A DNA stretch of 64,000 bases from Bacteroidota bacterium (GTDB taxonomy: Bacteria; Bacteroidota; Rhodothermia; Rhodothermales; Bin80), in NCBI GenBank assembly GCA_026708685.1, contig JAPOUL010000113.1:23719-87718 (forward strand), in the 5' to 3' direction. This document shows, one piece after another, positions 36,783 to 45,270 of this stretch (positions are counted from its first letter, which is position 1; every line of letters starts with the position of its first letter). Below the pieces are notes generated by a model, which worked only from the letters and a program-made list of their open reading frames with translations, was not told where the DNA came from and searched no databases. Both the position numbers and the translations under genes were made by a program.

Positions 36783-38276
36783 ATGGACAGTGATAGGCAA
36801 CGCTTCACATCACGGTGGGGAATGCTCCTGACCGTTCTTGGAATGGCAGTGGGAACTGGAAATATCTGGCGGTTCCCTCGTATCGCAGCCAACAATAGTG
36901 GAGATGATGGTGCTGGGGCATTTTTGATTGCTTGGGTAGTTTTTCTCTTTTTGTGGAGTGTGCCTCTCATTATTGCTGAGTATGCTCTGGGGCGAAAGGG
37001 AAGGCTGGGGGTGATTGGAACCTTCACCAAACTGGCTGGCAGTCGTTTTTCGTGGATGGGTGCCTTCTGCATTTTTGTAGGTGCCGCCATTTTATTTTAT
37101 TATACCGTTGTTGCAGGGTGGTGCTTCTTCTATCTTGGTCGCATGGTTTTTGTCGGGCCTGACCTGACCATGGATGCTGCACAGGGTGCATGGGATGGGT
37201 TTCAGAGCAGTTACTTTCCAGTGCTCTTTCATGCTGTTGCAATCGGGTTGGGAGCATGGGCAGTCTGGAAAGGGGTAGGACGGATTGAGCGGGTGAACCG
37301 CATTTTAGTCCCGGCCTTACTGGTGATTGTTGTGATTTCACTGGTACGAACCCTCTTTTTAGAGGGGGCGATGGAAGGACTGGCTTTTCTGTTTACTCCC
37401 GATTGGCCCACCCTATTCAATCCCAAAATTTGGTTGGAGGCTCTCACACAAAACGCTTGGGATACGGGTGCAGGATGGGGACTGGTGTTAACGTATGCTG
37501 CCTATATGCAAAGTAAGCATGGTGTGGTACAGAATGCCTTGATTACGGGTGCAGGCAATAATATGGTGTCCATTATGGCAGCGATGATTGTTTTTGGAAC
37601 TGTATTTGCCATTCTTGGACAGGAGATGTCACGTTCAGAAGTTCTTGATGTCATGCGTACGAGTGGACCCGCGGCGACGGGGCTCACCTTTATTTGGATG
37701 CCTCAGCTCTTTGCCAAAATGTCTGCGGGCCCTTTTCTGGCCATTCTCTTTTTCCTTGGACTTTCGTGTGCAGCATTGAGTTCTCTGATTTCTATGATTG
37801 AGATGGTGGTGCGCTCTGTGATTGATTTTGGTGTCCGCCGTTCCCATGCCATCATGGGGGTTTCCATTGCAGTTTTGGTGTTTGGAATTCCATCCGCAAT
37901 GAATCTTGGATTTTTTCAGAATCAGGATTTTGTATGGGGGTTGGCATTAATCATCTCTGGAGCATTTATGGCGATCGTTGTGATCCGCTTGGGTGTCCGA
38001 TCATTCAGGGAGCATGAGATTGATGCAAGGAAGGGAGACTGGAGTTGTGGTCGCTCTTGGGATTTGGTCATAAAGTACGGTATACCTTTGCTGTCATGTG
38101 TATTGTTAGGGTGGTGGTTATGGCTTTCCGTTACGGTGTATTCTCCTGAGACATGGTATCATCCGACGGATCCCTTCAGTTTGATGACGTGTATCTTGCA
38201 GTGGGGAATCGTGATTGCCGCATTGCTGATGTTGAATCGCATGATTTCAGAGAGGATCCAGTCCGTGAATTTATAA
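36783..38276 (+). CDS. Sodium-dependent transporter of the NSS/SNF family
   Basis: A 497-residue multispanning sodium symporter. The first helix carries LTVLGMAVGTGNIWRFP, the unwound, sodium- and substrate-binding signature of LeuT-type transporters, followed by NNSGDDGAGAFLIAW. About twelve hydrophobic segments follow. Substrates of bacterial members are amino acids such as leucine, tryptophan or tyrosine. The usual GLGN is GTGN here and an Asp-Asp pair sits in the NGGGAF position, as in a Bacteroidota subgroup of unknown specificity. It lies 181 bases after the acylase and 13 bases before a thioredoxin-like gene, so the two downstream enzymes may be co-expressed. Confidence 0.9.
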   Translation: MDSDRQRFTSRWGMLLTVLGMAVGTGNIWRFPRIAANNSGDDGAGAFLIAWVVFLFLWSVPLIIAEYALGRKGRLGVIGTFTKLAGSRFSWMGAFCIFVGAAILFYYTVVAGWCFFYLGRMVFVGPDLTMDAAQGAWDGFQSSYFPVLFHAVAIGLGAWAVWKGVGRIERVNRILVPALLVIVVISLVRTLFLEGAMEGLAFLFTPDWPTLFNPKIWLEALTQNAWDTGAGWGLVLTYAAYMQSKHGVVQNALITGAGNNMVSIMAAMIVFGTVFAILGQEMSRSEVLDVMRTSGPAATGLTFIWMPQLFAKMSAGPFLAILFFLGLSCAALSSLISMIEMVVRSVIDFGVRRSHAIMGVSIAVLVFGIPSAMNLGFFQNQDFVWGLALIISGAFMAIVVIRLGVRSFREHEIDARKGDWSCGRSWDLVIKYGIPLLSCVLLGWWLWLSVTVYSPETWYHPTDPFSLMTCILQWGIVIAALLMLNRMISERIQSVNL

Positions 38277-38289
38277 TCATTTTATTCCA

Positions 38290-38862
38290 ATGAATTACAG
38301 GGTTATTCGTCGGTTATATCTTTCAGTTTTGCTGGTCTTGTGCTTGTTCCCCTCAACGGTGATAGCACAGATGGCCATTGGGGGAGACTTGCCTGATATG
38401 CCGTTGGAGTCTATCAATGGTGGAGGGACTTCTGCCCATGCCCTCATGGGCAATCAAGGTGGTGTTTTTGTTTTCTGGAGTAACGACTGTAACTGGACTA
38501 GTCAGTATCAAAGCCGGATAGAGTCACTTGATCGTGCGAGAGTCCCTGTGATTCTGGTCAACAGCAATGATGGAACCGTTTTTCCCAAGGAAGCAGATTC
38601 TGGTAAGCGATATAGTGTCGCTTATGTTCGTGATCGTGGGGGAAGACTAGCCAGGGCATTGGGTGCTGAGCGAACCCCTCATGTATTTGTTTTTGATTCC
38701 CGTAAACAGCTCGTTTATGCGGGAGGCATTGATGATTCCCCTGCGGATGCACAAATCGTTCAGTCTCACTGGTTGCGAGATGTGATGAGCCAGCTTTCCA
38801 GCGGACAGTCGGTCAGCGTACCGTCTACCAAATCTTTCGGCTGCAGAATCAAGCTACCGTGA
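38290..38862 (+). CDS. Exported thioredoxin-like protein with a single active-site cysteine
   Basis: A 190-residue protein with a signal peptide (hydrophobic YLSVLLVLCLFPSTVIAQ) and a redoxin/thioredoxin fold. The stretch GGVFVFWSNDCNWTSQYQSR is where a CxxC motif would be. Here only one cysteine is present (CNWT), and a second one lies near the C-terminus in SFGCRIKLP. The cis-proline loop appears to be ERTPHVFVFD. Periplasmic thiol-disulfide exchange or a peroxiredoxin-like role is likely, but a CxxC reductase mechanism is not. Its last four bases (GTGA) overlap the GTG start of the LuxE-like gene, so the two are translationally coupled. Confidence 0.78.
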   Translation: MNYRVIRRLYLSVLLVLCLFPSTVIAQMAIGGDLPDMPLESINGGGTSAHALMGNQGGVFVFWSNDCNWTSQYQSRIESLDRARVPVILVNSNDGTVFPKEADSGKRYSVAYVRDRGGRLARALGAERTPHVFVFDSRKQLVYAGGIDDSPADAQIVQSHWLRDVMSQLSSGQSVSVPSTKSFGCRIKLP

Positions 38863-39791
38863 CTATTGCGGACATCGCAACTCGGTTTACTGAGATCCAT
38901 TCACCTCATGAGTTTCAAGAGTTTGAGGATGTAGTGGAAGTTTACCAGCGAGAGCATTGCCAAGTGTATCGTCGTTTCGGGTATAAGTATTTGCCCGTTG
39001 AAGCATTCAAGCACACAGATGTGGTGACCTTTCCACCTACGGATGCGGAGAAGGTATTTTTAAGCAGTTCCACGGGGGGCAAGGATCGGAGTCGTCACTA
39101 TGTGCGATACGCATCCATCTACGAGGCATCGGTTACTACATTGTTTGCGTCCGTCTTTGGTCAAGGCCCCTTCACGATTTGGGCCTATCTTCCAGACTAT
39201 GCACAGGAATCATCACTGGTCAGTATGATGAAAATCTTGATGCACCATTACGGAGGTGATCAGAGTCAATTCTTCCTCGGCAATGCGTTACCAAACATTA
39301 CGTTAGATGCCCCACCTTTAGTATTCTTTGGTGCTGCCTTTGGTCTTTTAGATTTAGCAGCCAACGATGATACCTTCTTGCCTGATAGTGCAAGAATTGT
39401 TGAGACGGGTGGAATGAAAACCCATCGACGCGAAATCACACGTAGAGAGCTCCATGTTCAATTGGCCGAAGGTTTTGGGATTCCAGTCCATCAAGTTTGG
39501 AGTGAGTATGGCATGTGTGAATTGTTGAGTCAAGCCTATGCTCAGGGAGGTCCTATCTACTATCCACCCCCATGGATGCGTGTGGAGGTAGTGGACCCAG
39601 AAGATCCGAATCATCTTCTGCCAGAAGGTCGACAAGGGCTTCTGGCCGTTACTGATCTTGCGAATCTCTATACGGTCTCAAATCTTCTTACCGAAGATCT
39701 TGGAGTCAAACGAGGCGATGGGTTTGAAGTTTTAGGAAGACAATCTGGAACTGCTCTTCGGGGGTGCAACTTCTTATTGGATCAACCATGA
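38859..39791 (+). CDS. LuxE-like acyl-protein synthetase / acyl-activating enzyme
   Basis: A 310-residue member of the adenylate-forming superfamily, close to LuxE-type acyl-protein synthetases. The phosphate-binding motif is LSSSTGGKDRSRHYVR; later come VETGGMKT, the adenine-side motif VWSEYGMCELLSQAYA, and the ribose-side TDLANLYTVSNLLTEDLG. It starts with GTG at 38859, overlapping the thioredoxin-like gene, and ends in an ATGA overlap with the LuxC-like gene. In bioluminescent bacteria LuxE and LuxC with LuxD reduce fatty acids to aldehydes. In Bacteroidota similar pairs occur without lux genes, and the acyl chain and product are unknown. No luciferase genes are present here. Confidence 0.83.
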   Translation: MTIADIATRFTEIHSPHEFQEFEDVVEVYQREHCQVYRRFGYKYLPVEAFKHTDVVTFPPTDAEKVFLSSSTGGKDRSRHYVRYASIYEASVTTLFASVFGQGPFTIWAYLPDYAQESSLVSMMKILMHHYGGDQSQFFLGNALPNITLDAPPLVFFGAAFGLLDLAANDDTFLPDSARIVETGGMKTHRREITRRELHVQLAEGFGIPVHQVWSEYGMCELLSQAYAQGGPIYYPPPWMRVEVVDPEDPNHLLPEGRQGLLAVTDLANLYTVSNLLTEDLGVKRGDGFEVLGRQSGTALRGCNFLLDQP

Positions 39792-40834
39792 AATCCCTTG
39801 CATCTGCGATATCGGATGCAGCTCAGTTGTGGTGTGAACCTCCGCTTCATTCGTATCGAAACGATTCGGTTCAGTCAACCTTAGATGCACCCAACTCATT
39901 TACTGCGGAGGCGATTGCATTTGCCATAGATCAGCAGATGAGTCAAATGAGTGAATCTGCGTTGACGAATTGGTTGGCAGGGCGCATGCCAATACGAAAG
40001 CAACAAGTTGGAGTGATCAATGCTGGGAATATTCCTCTGGTAGGATTGCAGGATTTACTGGCTGTTCTTCTTTGTGGGCACACTTATATTGGAGTTTTAT
40101 CGAGTAAATCTTCATATTTCTTGCCGGCTTTTTGTGAGACCGTTCGTGAAGTAGGGGGGAAGTTTGATGCTCGTTTTGTAGGTATTGAGGAGATCTGGGA
40201 GGATGCAGAGATGGTTATTGCAACAGGTAGTGATGCAACGATTGCTCAGATTCAATCACTTTCGTTAGACTATGGATTGGATCCAAGCAAATGCTTATTC
40301 CGAAAAAACAGATATTCCCTTGCGATTCTTGATGGACAAGAAACGGAGGATCATCTATCTGAACTAGCACTTGATGTATTACTTCATGAGGGAATGGGGT
40401 GTCGTAGTGTAGCATTGATTTTTGCACCATCTGATCTTGAACCCGATCGCTTTTTAGACCATCTTGCCAAAATGCGGGGTTATTTTCCAGCTCATCCTTC
40501 TACATCGGGTAAGTTAGCCTTGCAACAGGCGTATCTATCTGCAACAGACCAGTCACATGCATATGGAGATGGATTAGAGTTTTTGATCAGCAAGGGGGCG
40601 GCTGAGCCGCAAGTTCCAGGGCATGTTCGCTGGGTGGAATATGATCATTTAGATGAGATCGTTCCTATCGTCAACGATTTCTTAGCAGATGTTCAATGCA
40701 TGGTTGCCCGTAAGTATGTGCGTAATAAGTTACCAGAGATCTGGGACATTCAGCGATTCGGTAGCACTCAAAGGCCACCGCTTGACTGGAAGCCCGACGG
40801 GGTCGATACCATTGACTTTTTATGCGGGTTCTAA
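39788..40834 (+). CDS. LuxC-like acyl-CoA reductase
   Basis: A 348-residue protein matching LuxC-type acyl-CoA reductases (aldehyde dehydrogenase-like fold). Visible pieces are QVGVINAGNIPLVGLQDLLAVLLCGH, VIATGSDATIAQ, FRKNRYSLAILDGQE and LLHEGMGCRSVALIFAP, in which the cysteine of GMGCRSV (residue about 204) would carry the acyl group. It would reduce an activated acyl group to an aldehyde with NADPH. The ATG at 39788 overlaps the LuxE-like stop by four bases, so both subunits are made together. Products could be fatty aldehydes for wax, pigment or membrane lipids; context does not decide. Confidence 0.85.
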   Translation: MKSLASAISDAAQLWCEPPLHSYRNDSVQSTLDAPNSFTAEAIAFAIDQQMSQMSESALTNWLAGRMPIRKQQVGVINAGNIPLVGLQDLLAVLLCGHTYIGVLSSKSSYFLPAFCETVREVGGKFDARFVGIEEIWEDAEMVIATGSDATIAQIQSLSLDYGLDPSKCLFRKNRYSLAILDGQETEDHLSELALDVLLHEGMGCRSVALIFAPSDLEPDRFLDHLAKMRGYFPAHPSTSGKLALQQAYLSATDQSHAYGDGLEFLISKGAAEPQVPGHVRWVEYDHLDEIVPIVNDFLADVQCMVARKYVRNKLPEIWDIQRFGSTQRPPLDWKPDGVDTIDFLCGF

Positions 40835-41017
40835 TATATGATCCCATGTTCAATATCTGTATGATCGGGATGAATAGATCAATCAAGTAAAGTTGGTATT
40901 GGTCAACTAATTTGGAATTGGTATTATTGATGTAAATTCCAATTTCCAATCAAACCATTTTATCATATCATTGTAGCGAATCCTTCGCTCTGGACTGTTC
41001 TTCATTTATGATCAACT

Positions 41018-43167
41018 ATGAGTATTGAGATTGTCAGAGGGATAAGTAAAAAACCAGTGGCTGCAGATACACTGGTTCAATGCATTTCATCTCTTTCATT
41101 GAACGGGTTCTTGTATATCGGTCATCCGACCATTCCAACCACTGAAGGCCCTTATACCATGGATGCTCTTCTTATTTGCAAAGAGATAGGGATTGTGATC
41201 ATTGATCTAATTGAAAGCGAATCTGAACAAGATTATGATTCACGTCAAGATGATTTAGCGAACAAGCTAGAGTCTCTACTGAGAACCAAGAGTGAATTAA
41301 TGAAGGGTAGGGATTTACTGATTCCAGTTCAAACGGTATCATTCGGGCCTGCATTACTTTCAAGGAGAATGGCCGACTGTAAGAACAATGGACACTTCAT
41401 TACAAACTCTAAAAATGTACTGCTACAACAGTTACAGCTACTGCCAAAGTGGAATGATCAAGGAGAGGATGTTTTTTCAAAGGCATTGTCAGTCATTCAG
41501 AATGTTTCGTTTATACGAGAGAATACGCAAAAGAGAAATGTTCATAAGTCAGAATCAAGGGGAGCTAAACTTATGCGTCTGGAAGAGTCTATTACTACGC
41601 TTGATCAACAACAAAATAGAGCCGCAATTGAAACCGTTGAAGGGGTTCAGCGCATACGGGGTCTCGCTGGGTCAGGGAAAACGATTGTACTTGCCATCAA
41701 AGCCGCTTACCTTCATGTCCAACACCCTGAATGGAGAATTGCTGTTACTTTCTATACTCCTTCTTTGAAGGAGCATTTCCGGCAACTGATCAGGAGATAT
41801 ACCAGAGCCCAGAAGTTTGAAGAACCAGACTGGAGTAAGATCGAAATACTGCATGCATGGGGATCACCACATCAGGACAACCGCGGGATTTATAGCCAGT
41901 TCTGTATTACCCATGGGGTAGACTACTATGACTTTCATTCAGCTAAAAAATTTGGGGCTGAAAAGGAGTTTTCTGGTGCCTGTTGTGAAGCTTTACGAAG
42001 TTGTAGGGAATTCAAGCAACTGTACGATGTGATCTTGGTTGATGAGGCCCAGGACCTTCCGCCAGAATTTCTTCGCATCTGTTATCGATTACTTGATGAT
42101 AAGAAGATGCTTATTTATGCATATGATAATTTACAGAACTTATCTGATGAGTCACTACCTTCACCAGAGATAATCTTTGGAAAAAACAGTAATGGGGATC
42201 CAAACGTTTCATTTGATCAATCAACCCGCAATGATATTATCCTAGAAAAATGCTATCGTAACTCTGGTCCCATTCTTACCACTGCACATGCACTTGGATT
42301 TGGGATATACAGGAGTGTAAATCATGGAGGCATTTCCCAATTGGTTCAGATGTTTGAGAATCCCAAGCTCTGGAAAGAAGTTGGATATCATCTGAAAAAT
42401 GGTAAGCTGTTGGATGGTCATCAAGTAACTTTACATAGAACTCCAGAATCAAGTCCAAAATTTCTTGAAGATCACTCGCCAGTTGAAGATCTCGTTCAAT
42501 TTATCACTTTTAGAGATCAGAACGAACAAACAGAATGGCTGATTAACGAAATACGAGAAAATCTTGAAACGGATGAACTTCGATATGAAGACATCATGGT
42601 CATCAATCCGACTCCTCGTACAACCCGTGATAATGTTGGACACGCTCGGGCACGACTCTTGGCAATGGGCATAAATAATCACATTGCTGGCGTTGATAGT
42701 CATCTGGATATTTTCTATAAAATGTAGACTCCATCACCTTCACAGGAGTACACCGAGCAAAGGGAAATGAAGCTGGAATGGTCTACATCATCAATGCACA
42801 CGAATGTTATTCTGGAAATTCTAACGGGTTGAACTTAGCAAGAGTTCGAAATCAATTACTCATATCAATCACCAGAAGTAAAGCATGGGTGAGAGTAATT
42901 GGTTATGGCGATCAGATGAAAAAGCTTCAAGAAGAATTTGAATGTTTACGTTCACAACGGTTTGAGCTAGAGTTTGAGTACCCATCTCCCAAAGAAATTA
43001 AACAATTACGCGTTGTACATCGTGATGTACAAGATGATGAAATCCAAATGATTCGTGACAGTGATGATGATCTGTCAAAAATTGTTCGCTATATTGAGTC
43101 GGGGAAAATTCATGTAAGTGATTTAGATGAAACGGTAGTTGATAGGATGAAGGAAATTCTCCAATAG
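41018..43167 (+). pseudogene. SF1 (UvrD-like) helicase gene with a one-base frameshift
   Basis: A two-part gene. The first frame (41018-42727, 569 residues) has a variable N-terminal domain of about 180 residues, Walker A GLAGSGKT at 215-222, the DExx box VDEAQD at 341-346, and ends after DSHLDIFYKM with a TAG. The second frame picks up immediately with DSITFTGVHRAKGNEAGMVY (motif V) and RNQLLISITRSKAWVRVIG (motif VI) and runs to 43167. Restoring one A in the run of four at 42719-42722 gives a continuous protein of 716 residues. Both halves are well preserved, so the break is recent, a sequencing error or a programmed shift. Stand-alone helicases of this kind are frequent in defence regions; the N-terminal part could be a nuclease-related domain. 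Confidence 0.78.
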
Positions 43168-43327
43168 CAGGGTTACAATTCATGTCTTCACCATGTCTGG
43201 TAGAACATCCAATATTCATTCAATCTTGTAACCACTGAACACGATCTGAATGAAAGAAATCCTGTATCATTTAGGAACTATCTTATATCCATAAAGGTAA
43301 CATGCGGTTCTTGATACTCAACAGTAC

Positions 43328-43708
43328 ATGGTGAGCGAAAATTCGGAACTGCGTAAGTCTGATCGCATTTCGTTGCATTCCAGAGAACTCATCAAGAATT
43401 TGCAAGAATGGATTGAACTCAAGATTCAACTATCTCTTTTGCAGTTCTTGGATTCCGTACGGAGTCGGCGAAAAACAATCGTTCTTGCAATCGTAGCCTT
43501 GTTTGCATTGATCCTTTCCATCGTCTTTTTTCTGATTGCTGCTGCATTAGGACTTGGAAGTTTATTTCAAAGTATAATACTTGGATTTGTAACGATTGCT
43601 CTATTTCTACTGTTGGTTTCTTGGGTATTTTATCGGTTTGCAGTGAACCAATCTGCCGACTATCAAGATGTTTCTGATCATTCTACACCTACTCATGGAC
43701 AAGACTAG
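43328..43708 (+). CDS. Two-helix holin-like (phage holin family/DUF) membrane protein
   Basis: A 126-residue protein with an amphipathic N-terminal helix (ELIKNLQEWIELKIQLSLLQFL) and two closely spaced transmembrane segments (about residues 50-75 and 78-102). This is the layout of small 'phage holin family/Holin-X' proteins found in bacterial genomes without phages. Its real function is unknown; such proteins often sit beside YqjD/DUF883 proteins, as here. The stop overlaps the next gene's start by 14 bases. It is probably a membrane-stress or envelope-associated gene, not an actual lysis gene, as there is no endolysin nearby. Confidence 0.65.
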   Translation: MVSENSELRKSDRISLHSRELIKNLQEWIELKIQLSLLQFLDSVRSRRKTIVLAIVALFALILSIVFFLIAAALGLGSLFQSIILGFVTIALFLLLVSWVFYRFAVNQSADYQDVSDHSTPTHGQD

Positions 43709-43931
43709 CCGGGATCACGACCCGAAAAAGACTGACCTTCGTGAAGCATTTAACGATGGTGTCGCTCAAATTGAGAGGCATATTGGGGAGCTCCGTAATG
43801 AGCTGTCCAATGTCGTTCCCCCCGTCAAAGATTTTATCGTCAAACACCCTGTTGGAACCATCACCACGGTATTGGGGATCGGTTTTCTGATTGGCTGTTT
43901 TATCGGTAACAGTAGGAGGGATGATCAATAA
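43695..43931 (+). CDS. Small YqjD/DUF883-like glycine-zipper membrane protein
   Basis: A protein of 78 residues: a helical N-terminus (LREAFNDGVAQIERHIGELRNEL), the connector VVPPVKDFIVKHPVGT, and one C-terminal transmembrane segment rich in Gly (VLGIGFLIGCFIGN). That is the plan of the ribosome-associated YqjD/ElaB membrane proteins. Starting at ATG 43695 it overlaps the holin-like gene by 14 bases and so is coupled to it. It shares phrases (HIxxLRxEL, KDxIxKHPxG, TVLGxG) with the 177-residue protein at 44.1 kb, which argues that both are real genes and paralogues. Confidence 0.65.
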   Translation: MDKTSRDHDPKKTDLREAFNDGVAQIERHIGELRNELSNVVPPVKDFIVKHPVGTITTVLGIGFLIGCFIGNSRRDDQ

Positions 43932-44066
43932 GCAATGTCCAAAATGGAGTTCATTTGTCTGTGCCAGCTTCAGCCATAACCGTATACGTTTCTAATTGGT
44001 ATCATCTAGCTGGTCAATGTTCTTCAACGGACTGCCCGTTTTTGTAACTCATTTAACGAAACGATA

Positions 44067-44600
44067 ATGACGATGGAACCTGACCATCAAAACTATTCTA
44101 CGAACGATGTTCAACACGCATTAGATGAACGTGAATCTAAAATTGAACATCATATTGCATCCATTCGGAGTGAGCTCACTAATTTCATTCCGCAAATCAA
44201 AGACATCATTGAAAAGCACCCTATTGGGAGTGTTGCCACCGTTCTCGGGCTCGGAGTGGTCTTGGGATATTTGGCATCAAATGCTCAGCGTAAAGGAAAA
44301 CCCGATCGTGGTTCATTGCTTGATTCAGCATTAAGCCCTGCCATAGAAACCGTTAAAAAGCATCTTGATCAAGGTGGGCAGTTGCCAGGTAAAGAGATCA
44401 ATCCAATCATAGCCCCTGTTCTGGATGTTGCTACCAAACACCTCAGTCAAACGACCTCAAATTCTTCCCAAACGCATGAATCTGTTCAACCACAACAAAG
44501 TGCACTCAATGATTTAGTCAGATTATTAGTGCCCATTGGCATTGAAATGGGTCTTAAGGCATGGGAGAATCATAGCAAAACAGAGGAGGATGGCCCCTGA
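44067..44600 (+). CDS. YqjD/DUF883-like membrane protein with C-terminal extension
   Basis: A 177-residue protein whose first 80 residues repeat the layout of the small protein at 43.7 kb: ESKIEHHIASIRSELTNFIPQIKDIIEKHPIGSVATVLGLGVVLGYLAS. Here about 100 further residues follow: a Ser/Gln/Thr-rich linker (LSQTTSNSSQTHESVQPQQ) and an amphipathic end (NDLVRLLVPIGIEMGLKAW). Membrane anchoring by a single glycine-zipper helix is expected. It overlaps the adenylate kinase start by 11 bases, so it is likely co-transcribed with adk. The function is unknown; duplication from the smaller neighbour followed by extension is the simplest origin. Confidence 0.68.
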   Translation: MTMEPDHQNYSTNDVQHALDERESKIEHHIASIRSELTNFIPQIKDIIEKHPIGSVATVLGLGVVLGYLASNAQRKGKPDRGSLLDSALSPAIETVKKHLDQGGQLPGKEINPIIAPVLDVATKHLSQTTSNSSQTHESVQPQQSALNDLVRLLVPIGIEMGLKAWENHSKTEEDGP

Positions 44601-45240
44601 GAAAGGTGCCCATCGAATTGTATTTCTTGGGCCTCCCGGCTCAGGAAAAGGCACGCAGGCAAGACTTTTGATGTCTCAGTTTGGCTTGGAGCATATCTCA
44701 ACAGGTGCTATGCTCCGCAGTGAAATTGAGTCTGGCACTCCATTAGGTTTACAAGCTCAGGGTTATATTGAAAATGGCCAGTTAGCCCCTGATCAACTTG
44801 TCCGAACTCTTGCTGAAAAAGCATTGAAAACTCATGACTGTCAACAATTCATCCTTGATGGATATCCGCGCACCGTTCAGCAGGCCATTTGGCTTTGTGA
44901 GTTCATGGATTCTAGAAGCATCACTATATCGGCAGCTGTCAACTTTATTATTGATCGTGAAGAGGTGGTTGCAAGATTATCCCAACGTAGAATTAATTAT
45001 CGGACGGGTGAAAATTTTCATCTTTCTGACAAGCCGCCCCCGCAAGATCAATCTGAATACATCATTACCCGTAAAGATGATCAGCCCGATGCGATCCGTA
45101 AGCGTTTGAATATCTACCATGAACGAACTCACCCGCTGGTAGACTATTATTCTGACAAAAAACTGTTAGTTCCTGTGGATGCCAAAGCTTCTTTTACCGA
45201 GGTAAATGAACAGATCTGTAATTTACTTAAATTAGAATAG
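44590..45240 (+). CDS. adk: Adenylate kinase
   Basis: Adenylate kinase of about 216 residues: AHRIVFLGPPGSGKGTQARLL (P-loop), ISTGAMLRSEIESGTPLG (AMP-binding), FILDGYPRTVQQA, then the LID-domain region VARLSQRRINYRTGENFHL and KDDQPDAIRKRL. It balances ATP, ADP and AMP in the cytoplasm. The ATG at 44590 (MAPEKGAHR) is favoured over an upstream in-frame start because it leaves only an 11-base overlap with the previous gene and gives the normal N-terminus. The short LID lacks the four-cysteine zinc site. The neighbour downstream is a polyprenyl synthase. Confidence 0.93.
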   Translation: MAPEKGAHRIVFLGPPGSGKGTQARLLMSQFGLEHISTGAMLRSEIESGTPLGLQAQGYIENGQLAPDQLVRTLAEKALKTHDCQQFILDGYPRTVQQAIWLCEFMDSRSITISAAVNFIIDREEVVARLSQRRINYRTGENFHLSDKPPPQDQSEYIITRKDDQPDAIRKRLNIYHERTHPLVDYYSDKKLLVPVDAKASFTEVNEQICNLLKLE

Positions 45241-45270
45241 TTTAGTATTGGTATTTCTTGAAATATAAAG

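Noticed and set aside
38290..40834. Possible bioluminescence (lux) operon
   Set aside because: LuxE-like and LuxC-like proteins are present but luxA, luxB and luxD are not, and similar pairs occur in non-luminous Bacteroidota.
43328..43931. Phage lysis genes (holin)
   Set aside because: The holin-like proteins are small membrane proteins without an endolysin or any phage structural gene nearby, so a prophage is not supported.
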